Positions 51,864-60,403 of a stretch of 64,000 bases of DNA are shown here, in pieces. The DNA lies in contig CAKZLE010000003.1 of NCBI GenBank assembly GCA_937125225.1, positions 57,149-121,148 on the forward strand, read 5' to 3'. How positions within the stretch are numbered: position 1 is the first letter of the stretch; each line of letters begins with the position of its first letter. Below the pieces are notes generated by a model. It was not told where the DNA came from and searched no databases. It was given only the letters and a program-made list of their open reading frames with translations. Source of the stretch: an uncultured Spirochaetia bacterium. Its GTDB lineage: Bacteria; Spirochaetota; Spirochaetia; CAKZLE01. A program made the translations under genes and the position numbers.

Positions 51864-51907
51864 GGAAATTCCCTATAATTGCGTCAATAGGGACTATAAA
51901 GTCATAT

Positions 51908-51947
51908 AAAAAAGGAGTCGGTTATTTTAAACCAACTCCTTTTTTTC
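51908..51947. terminator. Bidirectional intrinsic terminator at arginine locus
   Basis: AAAAAAGGAGTCGGTT (51908-51923) pairs with AACCAACTCCTTTTTT (51930-51945), one C-A mismatch, with T-runs on both strands. It separates the YfcC-M20 operon from the convergent argF. Confidence 0.9.
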
Positions 51948-51962
51948 TCAGATCATTAGATC

Positions 51963-52958
51963 TTATATCTTACCAGCAGTAGCGACCATGATCGCCTTGA
52001 TAGTATGCATCCTATTCTCAGCTTCATCGAAGACCACTGAATGACGGCTTCTGAATACCTCATCGGTAACCTCCATCTCAGAAAGCCCATATTTCTCATG
52101 AATCTCTTGAGCGACTTTCGTATCTAGGTCATGGAATGAGGGTAGACAGTGCTCGAAGATCACATCAGGGTTACCGGTTGCTCTGATCATATCCATAGTC
52201 ACCTGATAGGGCTTTAACTGCTTGATCCTCTCCTCATACTTATCCTCTTCACCCATAGATACCCAGACATCGGTATAGATGATATCTGCATCTTTGACAG
52301 CCTTCACCATATCATCAGTCACCTCGATGACAGAACCGCTCTCTCTCCCATAAGCTTCAGCTTCACTAAGCATATCAGCTGCAGGAAAGAGCTCTTTTGG
52401 TGCAAGGGCAGTATAATCCATACCGACCTTAGCTGCAGAGAGCATAAGGGAGTTAGCAACATTATTTCGGGCATCACCAACAAATACCATCTTCATATGG
52501 TTCAGGGGTTTTGCAATATGTTCCTGAGCTGTCAAGAAATCTGCGAGGACCTGTGTGGGGTGATAGAGGTCAGTAAGACCATTCCATACCGGTACACCAG
52601 AGTACTTCGCGAGGGTCTCGACAGTCTCCTGCTCGAATCCCCTGAATTCGATCCCATCATAGAATCGACCAAGGACTTTTGCCGTATCTTCGATAGACTC
52701 TTTCTTTCCCATCTGAGAGTTTGTCAGGAATGTGACATTCCCTCCCTCATCATAGACTGCTACTTCAAAGGCACACCTTGTACGAGTAGAGGTCTTCTCA
52801 AATAGTAAGACGATGTTCTTTCCAGAAAGCAGATCACCGCGTAAACCTGACCGTTTTTTCATCTTGAGTTCTTTCGACAGATCCAAAAGGTATCTGATCT
52901 CTTCGGCTGAAAAATCTTTCAGGGTCAATAGACTTCTTCCACGTAAATTCACAGGCAT
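51963..52958 (-). CDS. argF: Ornithine carbamoyltransferase (catabolic ArcB role likely)
   Basis: 331 residues. Carbamoyl-phosphate site STRTRCAFE (about 56-64), HPTQ (about 134-137) and the ornithine-site motif HCLPSFHD; most homologues have HCLPAFH. Linked directly behind arcA, it probably runs in the catabolic direction: citrulline + phosphate to ornithine + carbamoyl phosphate. AGGAGG five bases upstream of the ATG. A carbamate kinase gene is not in the window. Confidence 0.95.
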   Translation of the reverse strand: MPVNLRGRSLLTLKDFSAEEIRYLLDLSKELKMKKRSGLRGDLLSGKNIVLLFEKTSTRTRCAFEVAVYDEGGNVTFLTNSQMGKKESIEDTAKVLGRFYDGIEFRGFEQETVETLAKYSGVPVWNGLTDLYHPTQVLADFLTAQEHIAKPLNHMKMVFVGDARNNVANSLMLSAAKVGMDYTALAPKELFPAADMLSEAEAYGRESGSVIEVTDDMVKAVKDADIIYTDVWVSMGEEDKYEERIKQLKPYQVTMDMIRATGNPDVIFEHCLPSFHDLDTKVAQEIHEKYGLSEMEVTDEVFRSRHSVVFDEAENRMHTIKAIMVATAGKI

Positions 52959-52984
52959 GGTACCCTCCTAATAGTGTTACTTTC

Positions 52985-54226
52985 TCAAAGAGATCTGAAT
53001 AGTGGCATGCTCATGCATCTAGGACCACCTCTTCCTCTGACGAGTTCTGAACCATCAATAGTCAGAACCTCGATCCCATGAGAAGTCAATGTCTCATTTG
53101 ATACCACATTTCTACGGTATGTGACAACCTTTCCCGGTGCTACAGCAAGAGTATTTGTAGAGTCATTCCACTGCTCTCTCGCTGCAGTGATACTATCCCC
53201 ACCTCCAGTCTGTATCAGATCGACTGTAGGAAGCTTCAAAGCCCTTGCGAGTGAAATACTCAATGATTCACCCTGCTCTACTCTCAAAGTCCCATTACCA
53301 CCCTTCTCGATAGTGAAGACCTTCAGTCGTCTCTCAACTCCGGGGTATATAGTGAACTTATCATAGTCTACCATGGTGAACACCGTATCGAGGTGCATAT
53401 AGGCTCTCGTGAAGGGGATCTGGATGACGATGAGTTTTGTGAAGCCATCAGTCCCCACGGAGAGAACCTGTTCAGCCAATCGCTCGATCGCCCAGGATTC
53501 ACTTCTCGCACTACATCCTACTGCTAAGGTATGTCTGTCTAGTATCAGGATATCACCACCCTCGATCGAGGACCCATCGGTATAGTGTTCAAGAAGTCCT
53601 ATAGGACTACCCTCAAAAGGCATAGAGGTCTTCAACGATCGCAGGATCACTGACAGGAGCAGCGTCTCTCTCTTACGGGCAGAGGTATTCATCTCATTGA
53701 TTGAGAAACCATGACCTATAGCCGTACCGGGATCTCTCGTAAAATAGAGATTCGGTAGTGGAGCGATATAGTAGGGGTATTCATCTCTAATGAAAAAGGA
53801 GAGATCTTTCACTCCTGTGTGTGGTGCGATGTCGGTCTTCTGTATTCCCCCAATCAGGTAGGAGGCAAGCTCATCAGTATCAAGGTCCTGAAAAAGCTCT
53901 TTGATCGCAGATTTGATCCTCTGATCCTTCACACTAGAGGATTCGACAGCTTCAGTGATCACATGGTCACGAACATCCGGGCTCACTAGGGCATCGCTAA
54001 GAAGCTTCTCGAAATAGAGCACCTCGCAACCAGCTTTAGTCAATGTTTCAGCGAACTTATCATGTTCGATCTGCATATTCTCAAGAAATGGGATATCTTC
54101 AAAGAGCATAGAGTCCAGATAACGAGGAGTCAGGGTCTCTAACTCTCTTCCCGGTCTATGTAACAGAACACTCTTCAAGGGTTCGATCTCTGAGAAGATC
54201 TGTATTGCTAACTCATCTTTTTTCAT
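52985..54226 (-). CDS. arcA: Arginine deiminase
   Basis: Converts arginine to citrulline and ammonia. 413 residues. Visible active-site elements: the nucleophile Cys404 in RGRGGPRCMSMPL, His in MHLDTVFTMVD, Asp/Glu in FTRDPGTAIG and EGGDIL. ATG 54226 has no ribosome site, but a consensus promoter ends six bases upstream, so the message is predicted leaderless. argF follows after 26 bases. Confidence 0.96.
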   Translation of the reverse strand: MKKDELAIQIFSEIEPLKSVLLHRPGRELETLTPRYLDSMLFEDIPFLENMQIEHDKFAETLTKAGCEVLYFEKLLSDALVSPDVRDHVITEAVESSSVKDQRIKSAIKELFQDLDTDELASYLIGGIQKTDIAPHTGVKDLSFFIRDEYPYYIAPLPNLYFTRDPGTAIGHGFSINEMNTSARKRETLLLSVILRSLKTSMPFEGSPIGLLEHYTDGSSIEGGDILILDRHTLAVGCSARSESWAIERLAEQVLSVGTDGFTKLIVIQIPFTRAYMHLDTVFTMVDYDKFTIYPGVERRLKVFTIEKGGNGTLRVEQGESLSISLARALKLPTVDLIQTGGGDSITAAREQWNDSTNTLAVAPGKVVTYRRNVVSNETLTSHGIEVLTIDGSELVRGRGGPRCMSMPLFRSL

Positions 54227-54232
54227 CTAATC

Positions 54233-54261
54233 ATCGTAGGGGGGCTGATCGATAATGTCAA
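54233..54261 (-). promoter_or_regulatory. Consensus promoter giving a leaderless arcA message
   Basis: On the minus strand TTGACA (54261-54256), 17-nt spacer, TACGAT (54238-54233), then six bases and the arcA ATG at 54226. Transcription from it would begin at or within two bases of the start codon. Confidence 0.7.
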
Positions 54262-54280
54262 CCTCACCCCTTACCTGAAA

Positions 54281-54985
54281 CTAACTGAATAGATTCATCA
54301 ACCCTGACCCACGTCTCTTTGTCTCACTCTCAGGGATCTCCGATCCACTAAATTCGGAAAGAGCCTCTGGGGAACAGGCGACAAGCACTACCTCTTCATG
54401 ATCGAGAATATAATCATGATTGATGAACTGATGATACCCATCATCTCTTTTCAACGCGATGATGTTCACTCCAGCATTCCGTCTCAGGTCCGCCTCTAGG
54501 ATCGTCATTCCCCCATACTGTTCAGGTATCTTCACTTCAGCGATTACCAGATCATCACCAATAGGAAAATAGTTGAATAATCCATCAGAGAGAATCATAG
54601 GAGCCATTCGTTTAGCAGCTTCCTGATTTGGAAAAACCACATGAGTGGCCCCAATGATCTCGAGTATCTCACCGTGTTCTCGGGATTCTGCCTTTGCTAT
54701 GATATTCTTTATCCCAAGCTTCTTCAGATAGTTCGTGACCAATACAGAAACCTCAATACGGTCTCCAAGATCTACGATTGCAGCATCGATGGTCTTGGGT
54801 ACCAGACGAAAGATAGTCTCCTCATTGATCGCATCAGCGATGAATGCACTCGTGACCTTATCCTTTAAGGCCTCTATGAGTTCCCGCTTCTTATCGATGA
54901 CTAGGATCTCACAATCTATCCTATTGAGTTCATCGAGCATAAACCTTCCAAACTTACTCATTCCAATGATCGCATATTGTTTCAT
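54281..54985 (-). CDS. ktrA: Potassium uptake regulator KtrA (RCK domains)
   Basis: 234 residues. RCK_N Rossmann domain (MKQYAIIGMSKFGRFMLDELNRIDCEILVIDKK) with a nucleotide-binding loop GMSKFG, and RCK_C from about 140 (FPIGDDLVIAEVKIP ... HDYILDHEEVVLVACSP). It gates the KtrB channel in response to ATP/ADP. The start overlaps the ktrB stop by one base. The Asp (VIDKK) that binds the ribose is intact. Confidence 0.93.
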   Translation of the reverse strand: MKQYAIIGMSKFGRFMLDELNRIDCEILVIDKKRELIEALKDKVTSAFIADAINEETIFRLVPKTIDAAIVDLGDRIEVSVLVTNYLKKLGIKNIIAKAESREHGEILEIIGATHVVFPNQEAAKRMAPMILSDGLFNYFPIGDDLVIAEVKIPEQYGGMTILEADLRRNAGVNIIALKRDDGYHQFINHDYILDHEEVVLVACSPEALSEFSGSEIPESETKRRGSGLMNLFS

Positions 54986-56352
54986 TAGCCTATTAAGACC
55001 TCCTCTTCAGGGTAGTCGACGATATTCTCATCATGTTCTTTGAACAGTTGGATGGTCATAGAGATGATTCCAACTCTTCCAGCGAACATGGTTACTATTA
55101 TAATGTATTTCCCTGCTAATGACAGCAAAGGAGTCAAACCCGTGGAAAGTCCAACAGTACCGAAAGCAGAGACACTTTCGAAGACGATAGAAAAGAAGCT
55201 AGTAGCAGAGCCTTTCCCCATCTCGGTGATGGTCAAAAGAAAGATACTTGAGATCAGTAGAGTAACGGCCTTTCCGAGAAAGAGCATCCCACGTGAGACT
55301 ATCGATGAGGGAATAGCCCTATCCCCTAATCTGATTCGGCCATTGGAATCAGCACCTTTTATAATTGCGAGAAAGACGATGGCAAAGGTTGTAGTCTTGA
55401 TTCCTCCAGCTATCGAGGCTGGAGAGCCTCCGATGAACATCAATATGATCGTCAAAGCCTTTGAGGCTGCAGAGAGGCTATTCTGGTCTACTGCATTAAA
55501 GCCTGCTGTCCTCGGTGTAACTGATTGAAAGATAGCGTTCATGATCTTGTCAAGAAGTGACATCTCATTCCCAGTCCAACTCCACTCAAGAACGAAGAAG
55601 AGGAGCGCACCAATGACTAGCAATGCCGCAGTGGTCTTCAAAACAATATGGGTATGGAGAGATAATCGTTTCTTCTCATTTTTCACTACATTGATGATAT
55701 CGTTATAAACAAGGAACCCAAGCCCCCCACAGATGATCAGTCCCATGATGATGATCATGAATACCGGATCTGAAGCATAACCATTTAAGCTGTCACTGAA
55801 TAATGAAAAACCGGCATTACAGAATGCTGAGACTGCATGAAACAGGGCATAGAAGAGAGCCTCTGCCCCCGATAAAGAGCTTCGGAACTTGAAGAATAGC
55901 AATAAAGTCCCGATTAGTTCAAAGGATATGGTAAGTATCAGAATATTAGAAAGTATATGATGTGCTTTGAATTCTATCGAGTCTAGATAGAAGTTTCTGA
56001 CCGTCTGTAGATTACGTAACGAGACTTTCTTACTTTTATTCGTTGAAATAAAGATGACGGTGGTGAATGTTAGTATTCCTAACCCTCCAAACTGTATCAG
56101 CAGAAGAATGATGAACTGACCGAATAGTGAATATAAGGCAGTATCTACGGTAATAAGACCGGTAACACAAACAGCGGAGACTGAAGTGAATAGAGCATCA
56201 ATCCCTTTAAGGCCATCTGAACCAGCCCAAGCTACGGGGAGACTCAAGAGAAAGGTTCCAATCAGTATCAATATCAGAAAGTAGGAGAACAGGACCACCC
56301 GTTCTGAACCGAATGCATGCTTCATAAGAAAAACAGTAATATAAAACAGCAT
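54985..56352 (-). CDS. ktrB: K+/Na+ uptake translocase KtrB (Trk/Ktr/HKT type)
   Basis: 455 residues, about ten hydrophobic helices in four M1-P-M2 repeats. Selectivity-filter-like loops are SAVCVTGLITVD, SAFCNAGFS, TPRTAGFNAVD and SAFGTVGLS, each with the key glycine. Position: KtrA follows directly. The start is uncertain: the frame gives ATG 56352 or ATG 56325, neither with a clear ribosome site, so coupling to the upstream lactonase gene (29-base gap) is possible. Confidence 0.92.
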   Translation of the reverse strand: MLFYITVFLMKHAFGSERVVLFSYFLILILIGTFLLSLPVAWAGSDGLKGIDALFTSVSAVCVTGLITVDTALYSLFGQFIILLLIQFGGLGILTFTTVIFISTNKSKKVSLRNLQTVRNFYLDSIEFKAHHILSNILILTISFELIGTLLLFFKFRSSLSGAEALFYALFHAVSAFCNAGFSLFSDSLNGYASDPVFMIIIMGLIICGGLGFLVYNDIINVVKNEKKRLSLHTHIVLKTTAALLVIGALLFFVLEWSWTGNEMSLLDKIMNAIFQSVTPRTAGFNAVDQNSLSAASKALTIILMFIGGSPASIAGGIKTTTFAIVFLAIIKGADSNGRIRLGDRAIPSSIVSRGMLFLGKAVTLLISSIFLLTITEMGKGSATSFFSIVFESVSAFGTVGLSTGLTPLLSLAGKYIIIVTMFAGRVGIISMTIQLFKEHDENIVDYPEEEVLIG

Positions 56353-56381
56353 CTATGGCAATAGCAAAAGTGGTATCCAGT

Positions 56382-57272
56382 CTATGCTCTACCTGCCACT
56401 CCAAGATCGATACTATATAATGTCGTGGATGCAGTAATGTAGAGTTTATTCAGATCTGACCCACCCCAACAGAAGTTCGCTGCCTGTTCAGGTACATAGA
56501 TACGACCTATGAGTTCAGCTTCAGGACTGTAGATCAGAATTCCACCAGGTCCAGTCGAGAAGATATTTCCAGCTGAATCTATCTTGAGACCATCGGCCTT
56601 ACCCGGCAGGTCTTCATCGAATTTCACCCAAAGATGTCCATGGGAGAGATTCCCCGCCTCATCAATATCAAATACTCGGATCAGTTGTTCTCTTGTATCA
56701 TTCACATAGAGTTGACTCTCATCTTCTGAGAGACACAAACCGTTAGGGAAACTGAAGTCATCGACAAGAAGTTTCGTCTTCCCGCTTTTCGGATCATAAG
56801 AAAAAACCCCCATGAAATCGAGTTCAGGTTCTCTTGGAATCCCGAATCCAGCACCTCTACCAGAAATAGGATCTGTGAAGAGGATGAGGCCATCACTACG
56901 CACGATCACATCATTGGGACTGTTCAGGGCCTTTCCGTTATAGGATGAACTCAGGACTGAATAATCTCCATCTCTTGTAGTCATCGAGACCCTACTCGTA
57001 CCATGTTCACAAGTTATGAGGTTCCCCGCATTATCAAGAGTATTCCCATTTGCTAGATAACTATTATCACGAAATAGCCTAAGTCCTTGGGTTGAATCTA
57101 GTAGATATATCGCATTCCCTTTTATATCATTGAAGAATAGCTTTTGATCACGCTCATCCCAGACCGGGCCTTCAATGAATCTAAAACCAGTCTCTACTAG
57201 TCTGAGTTCACTACTCTCAAGAATATAGTCTGCGAATGCAGGAGTGACTGCTTCGATATGTTTTGTCTGCAT
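56382..57272 (-). CDS. SMP-30/gluconolactonase-family lactonase
   Basis: 296 residues, six-bladed beta-propeller. Metal ligands fit: Glu in FIEGPVWDER (about 34-43), Asn in NSPNDVIVRSDG, and Asp in KADGLKIDSAGN; the calcium site is complete. It hydrolyses sugar lactones. AAGGA precedes ATG 57272. It follows the LacI gene after 17 bases, so lacI-lactonase form a transcript. Together with the SDR at the far right of the window it would suit oxidation of an aldose to lactone and acid. Confidence 0.88.
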   Translation of the reverse strand: MQTKHIEAVTPAFADYILESSELRLVETGFRFIEGPVWDERDQKLFFNDIKGNAIYLLDSTQGLRLFRDNSYLANGNTLDNAGNLITCEHGTSRVSMTTRDGDYSVLSSSYNGKALNSPNDVIVRSDGLILFTDPISGRGAGFGIPREPELDFMGVFSYDPKSGKTKLLVDDFSFPNGLCLSEDESQLYVNDTREQLIRVFDIDEAGNLSHGHLWVKFDEDLPGKADGLKIDSAGNIFSTGPGGILIYSPEAELIGRIYVPEQAANFCWGGSDLNKLYITASTTLYSIDLGVAGRA

Positions 57273-57289
57273 GGGATATTCCTTATGAA

Positions 57290-58309
57290 TCAGTTACGGT
57301 CTTTGACTGAACCTCGCTCCAAGATCTTTCCATTGAATAGATAGGAGACAGGATCTGGGGTGAAATCTTCGATCTTATCGATCATGAAGTCGATAGTTCT
57401 CTCGATCATGCGTTTCATGGGTTGTTCGTAAGTAGTAAGCGGATATATCTCTTCGTTCGGTACAGTTATCCCATCAAACCCGACAAGTGAGAAATCATCT
57501 GGAATAGATAGATCACTCTTATGATAGATGTAGTCCATGAAGCCAAGAGCCATCTCGTCGGAGGGGCAGAAGACCGCATCAAAGGTTCTCTTTGAGGATA
57601 AGAGTTTCTCTGCAGCATGAAATCCTGCATCATAGGTAAAAAACTCACCTTCGATCATGAAGATATCCCCATAACCAAGCTCTGAAGCTCTATTATAGAA
57701 GCCTTTCATTCTATCACGATTCGTTGAGGAGCCTTTCTCTCCAGCGATATAGACGAGTTCCTTATGCCCTTTATCTATCAGATAATCGGCAACAGTCTCT
57801 CCTCCAGCAACATTGTCACAGCAAACAGCATTCACACTTTGCCCATCATTGAGACGGTTGAAAAGTATTGCAGGGGTCCCAAAGGATTGGAATTGACCAA
57901 CAAGATTTGATTCCAATGTTGCAGATGTGATAACGACACCATCTACCTGATATTCAAGAGCCTTGATAAGATCAGCTTCAACTCGATCCTCTGTATTGAT
58001 ATTGAAGAGCATGATCGAGTAACCACTTTGCTGGAATTTCTCTGTGAAAAGCCGTAAAGCATCTATATAGAATTGATTCGAGAAGTTCTTCACTAACAGG
58101 CCGATGATATTGGTTCGTTGCTGGTTAAGAGATCTTGCGATCATACTAGGGCGATACCCAAGGCGATCAGCAGTCTCAAGAACAAGTTTCTTCTTATCTT
58201 CTGAAACAGGAATACCACTATCATTGAAGACTCGAGATACGGTAGATTGTGATACCCCCGCCTCTCTTGCAACATCTTTGGATGATACCCGTTTAATATT
58301 CTTTGCCAT
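57290..58309 (-). CDS. LacI-family regulator beside the sugar-oxidation cluster
   Basis: 339 residues. Helix-turn-helix at about 8-30 (SSKDVAREAGVSQSTVSRVFND), hinge helix SLNQQRTNIIGLL, effector core with VGFDGITVPNEEIYP. It is followed by the lactonase gene. No copy of the TGAAAGTGCTTTCA core was found near it, so it is probably a separate regulon from the two other LacI genes in the window. The promoter lies between 58310 and the terminator at 58346. Confidence 0.92.
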   Translation of the reverse strand: MAKNIKRVSSKDVAREAGVSQSTVSRVFNDSGIPVSEDKKKLVLETADRLGYRPSMIARSLNQQRTNIIGLLVKNFSNQFYIDALRLFTEKFQQSGYSIMLFNINTEDRVEADLIKALEYQVDGVVITSATLESNLVGQFQSFGTPAILFNRLNDGQSVNAVCCDNVAGGETVADYLIDKGHKELVYIAGEKGSSTNRDRMKGFYNRASELGYGDIFMIEGEFFTYDAGFHAAEKLLSSKRTFDAVFCPSDEMALGFMDYIYHKSDLSIPDDFSLVGFDGITVPNEEIYPLTTYEQPMKRMIERTIDFMIDKIEDFTPDPVSYLFNGKILERGSVKDRN

Positions 58310-58337
58310 ATTGCAACCAACCTCGATTCATTCTTAA

Positions 58338-58371
58338 AAAAAATACATCTGAGTAGTTTCCTACTCAGATG
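58338..58371 (-). terminator. Intrinsic terminator of the six-gene operon
   Basis: A perfect 11-bp stem: CATCTGAGTAG (58346-58356) and CTACTCAGATG (58361-58371), loop TTTC. On the minus strand it is followed by TATTTTTTTT, 20 bases after the racemase-like gene stop. Confidence 0.93.
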
Positions 58372-58390
58372 ATTATATAGCAGTATCTAT

Positions 58391-59053
58391 TTAAAGAGCA
58401 AGTATTTCTTTGATCTGCTGAACTCCACTTCTGAAGCTGTGAAGTACCGGTACCGGTTTACTCTTACATACCTCTACAAGAGAGATCATAGACCCCTGAG
58501 CTAGACAGACGACTTCATTCTCTGCGCATGCTTTATCGATGGTTTCCATCAGGATCTTATCATGTTTTGGTTTATCCCCTTCATTCAGAAGTGCATCATA
58601 GGCCCCTTCAGCATAACAGGAATTAACGACTACATCATCTCTTCCAAGTGCTTTAGCAACACTCTCTACTAATCGTACAGATGGTCCTAGAGTAGTATAT
58701 GCTGTTCCTACAACACCGATATTCTTTCCTAAAGAGATAGCAATATGAGCCATAGGTTCATCAACTTTCACATAAGGGATAGATACAGATTTAGCAGCGA
58801 TCTCAGAAGCTTCACCAACTGATGAGCACTGGTTTAGGATCATATCACAACCGAGAGCCTCGAGCTCTACAGCATACTTTGTCATTCTTCTAATAACGTT
58901 AGGAGTGACTCCTCCATTATCTAGTACTTCTCGAAGTAGACTATCGTCGATAATATTGATCATTTCGACTTCTGGTACCAATTCTGCAAACAGAGCCTTC
59001 AAAGCCTCTACTGAATAGAGGAATGTATGTATTACTCCAACTTTCTTTTTCAT
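58391..59053 (-). CDS. Asp/Glu racemase-superfamily protein
   Basis: 220 residues, ATG 59053 with AAGGAG upstream. Two candidate catalytic cysteines: Cys76 in NQCSSVGEA (family norm xCNT) and Cys183 in VVCLAQGSM (family norm LGCT). Both motifs depart from true aspartate or glutamate racemases, so it may be an isomerase or decarboxylase of another compound, as with maleate isomerase or hydantoin racemase relatives. Last gene of the sugar-oxidation operon, behind a weak internal terminator. Confidence 0.8.
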   Translation of the reverse strand: MKKKVGVIHTFLYSVEALKALFAELVPEVEMINIIDDSLLREVLDNGGVTPNVIRRMTKYAVELEALGCDMILNQCSSVGEASEIAAKSVSIPYVKVDEPMAHIAISLGKNIGVVGTAYTTLGPSVRLVESVAKALGRDDVVVNSCYAEGAYDALLNEGDKPKHDKILMETIDKACAENEVVCLAQGSMISLVEVCKSKPVPVLHSFRSGVQQIKEILAL

Positions 59054-59096
59054 GGGTGTTCTCCTTATAATCAAACAGCCGAACAGATTAAAAGAG

Positions 59097-59125
59097 AAGG
59101 GACAACCTCAACGAAGTTGCCCCTT
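59097..59125 (-). terminator. Internal hairpin between pgk and the racemase-like gene
   Basis: AAGGGACAAC (59097-59106) pairs with GTTGCCCCTT (59116-59125), one mismatch. On the minus strand it is followed by CTCTTTTAATC. It is likely a leaky terminator that lowers expression of the last gene. Confidence 0.6.
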
Positions 59126-59143
59126 CATTCGGCGGTTATGGGT

Positions 59144-60403
59144 TCATTTTTCTCTTGCTCCAGCCTTTTCCATTGCGGCAATAAGCGGAAGCTGCTTGCC
59201 TGACAGGAATCTCACCATCGCTCCACCGGCCGTACAGATATAGTTCATATCTTTTGGATCAGTGAATCGTGAAGTAGCACTGACACTATCTCCACCACCA
59301 ATCACAGTAAAACCAGGAGCTTTGGCCATTGCCTGCCAGATATATCTTGTACCACTCTCGAACAATGCATCTTCATAGACCCCAGCAGGGCCATTCACGA
59401 ATATGGTACCAGCCTGTTCGATCTCTTTGACATAGGTTGCTATCGTCTCTGTTCCGATATCGAGGAATAATTCATCGATCGGCGCATCACAGGTCTTCAT
59501 CTCTTCCCTCACCCCATCTCGACTAAAGGCAAGGTCTGTTGGCATAAGGATCTTTTCTCCGTAAGCATCTAGGAGCTTCTTAGCATCCGTGATGTATTCA
59601 GTCAGACCTTTATCGTCAAGAAAAGCTTCAACCTTTTTACCGAGGGAGAGTCCAGAGGCAATGAGGAAGACCTCTCCTGTCACACCACTCGTAAGGATCT
59701 TGTCTGCTGTTCCATTCTCAAGAACCTGTTCCATCATCCCGAAAGCATCAGAGATCTTTGCTCCTCCGAGTACGAAGATCGATGGGGTCTTTGGTCCATT
59801 GAGGATCATTGATAAGGTCGTAACCTCATCGAAGAACAGTGGTCCGGCTGCACTAGGCAGAAGCTCTTGGAATGCCACCATACTTGGAGCATTCCTGTGA
59901 GCAGCTGCAAAAGCATCATTGATATACAGATCGAACAAAGGTGCTAGAGATCTGACAAGCCAGGTATTCAACATCTCTTGCGGGGTCAATTTGACCGCAG
60001 CCTCGAATGTCGAGATCTCTTCACACAGATACCGCAGGTTTCCCAACAGTATCGCCTCTCCATCATCAAGAGCCTCTATAGCAGATTGAGCCATAGGACC
60101 ACAAACATCATCAACATACCGCACTTTCAAGCCAAGCTTCTCAGTGAGCTTCTGTGCATGTTCCTTCATGGGGATGAGATTCTGATAATCCAGGGTATCT
60201 CCCTGATGAGCGATGATCGCTACCTTCGCTCCAGATCTCATCAACCATTCCAAAGTCGGTACGGTCTTGTTGATTCTGTTCTCATTGACTATACGTTTCG
60301 TCTGAGGGTCTATCGGTGAGTTGATATCTACTCTGATCAGGACGTGTTTCCCCTCCACATCATAATCCTTCATCGACTTGAATCCCAAACTATTCGTTTT
60401 CAT
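59144..60403 (-). CDS. Archaeal-type phosphoglycerate kinase-like protein with altered substrate site
   Basis: 419 residues of the PGK family. Conserved: Asp26/Asn28 (RVDINSP), Arg43 (ENRI), His66, Arg124 (NLRY), HR at 169-170 (NDAFAAAHR), Lys216 (GGAKISD) and GGGDS. Changed: the canonical SHLGRP / archaeal HQGRPG loop is HQGD at 66-69, so the phosphate-binding arginine (Arg65 in human numbering) is lost. The C-terminal TGGGASLE is TAGGAMVR. The overall pattern is nearest to archaeal PGKs. It probably transfers phosphate from an acyl phosphate to ADP, but perhaps not 1,3-bisphosphoglycerate. The start overlaps the GAPDH-like stop. Confidence 0.85.
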   Translation of the reverse strand: MKTNSLGFKSMKDYDVEGKHVLIRVDINSPIDPQTKRIVNENRINKTVPTLEWLMRSGAKVAIIAHQGDTLDYQNLIPMKEHAQKLTEKLGLKVRYVDDVCGPMAQSAIEALDDGEAILLGNLRYLCEEISTFEAAVKLTPQEMLNTWLVRSLAPLFDLYINDAFAAAHRNAPSMVAFQELLPSAAGPLFFDEVTTLSMILNGPKTPSIFVLGGAKISDAFGMMEQVLENGTADKILTSGVTGEVFLIASGLSLGKKVEAFLDDKGLTEYITDAKKLLDAYGEKILMPTDLAFSRDGVREEMKTCDAPIDELFLDIGTETIATYVKEIEQAGTIFVNGPAGVYEDALFESGTRYIWQAMAKAPGFTVIGGGDSVSATSRFTDPKDMNYICTAGGAMVRFLSGKQLPLIAAMEKAGAREK

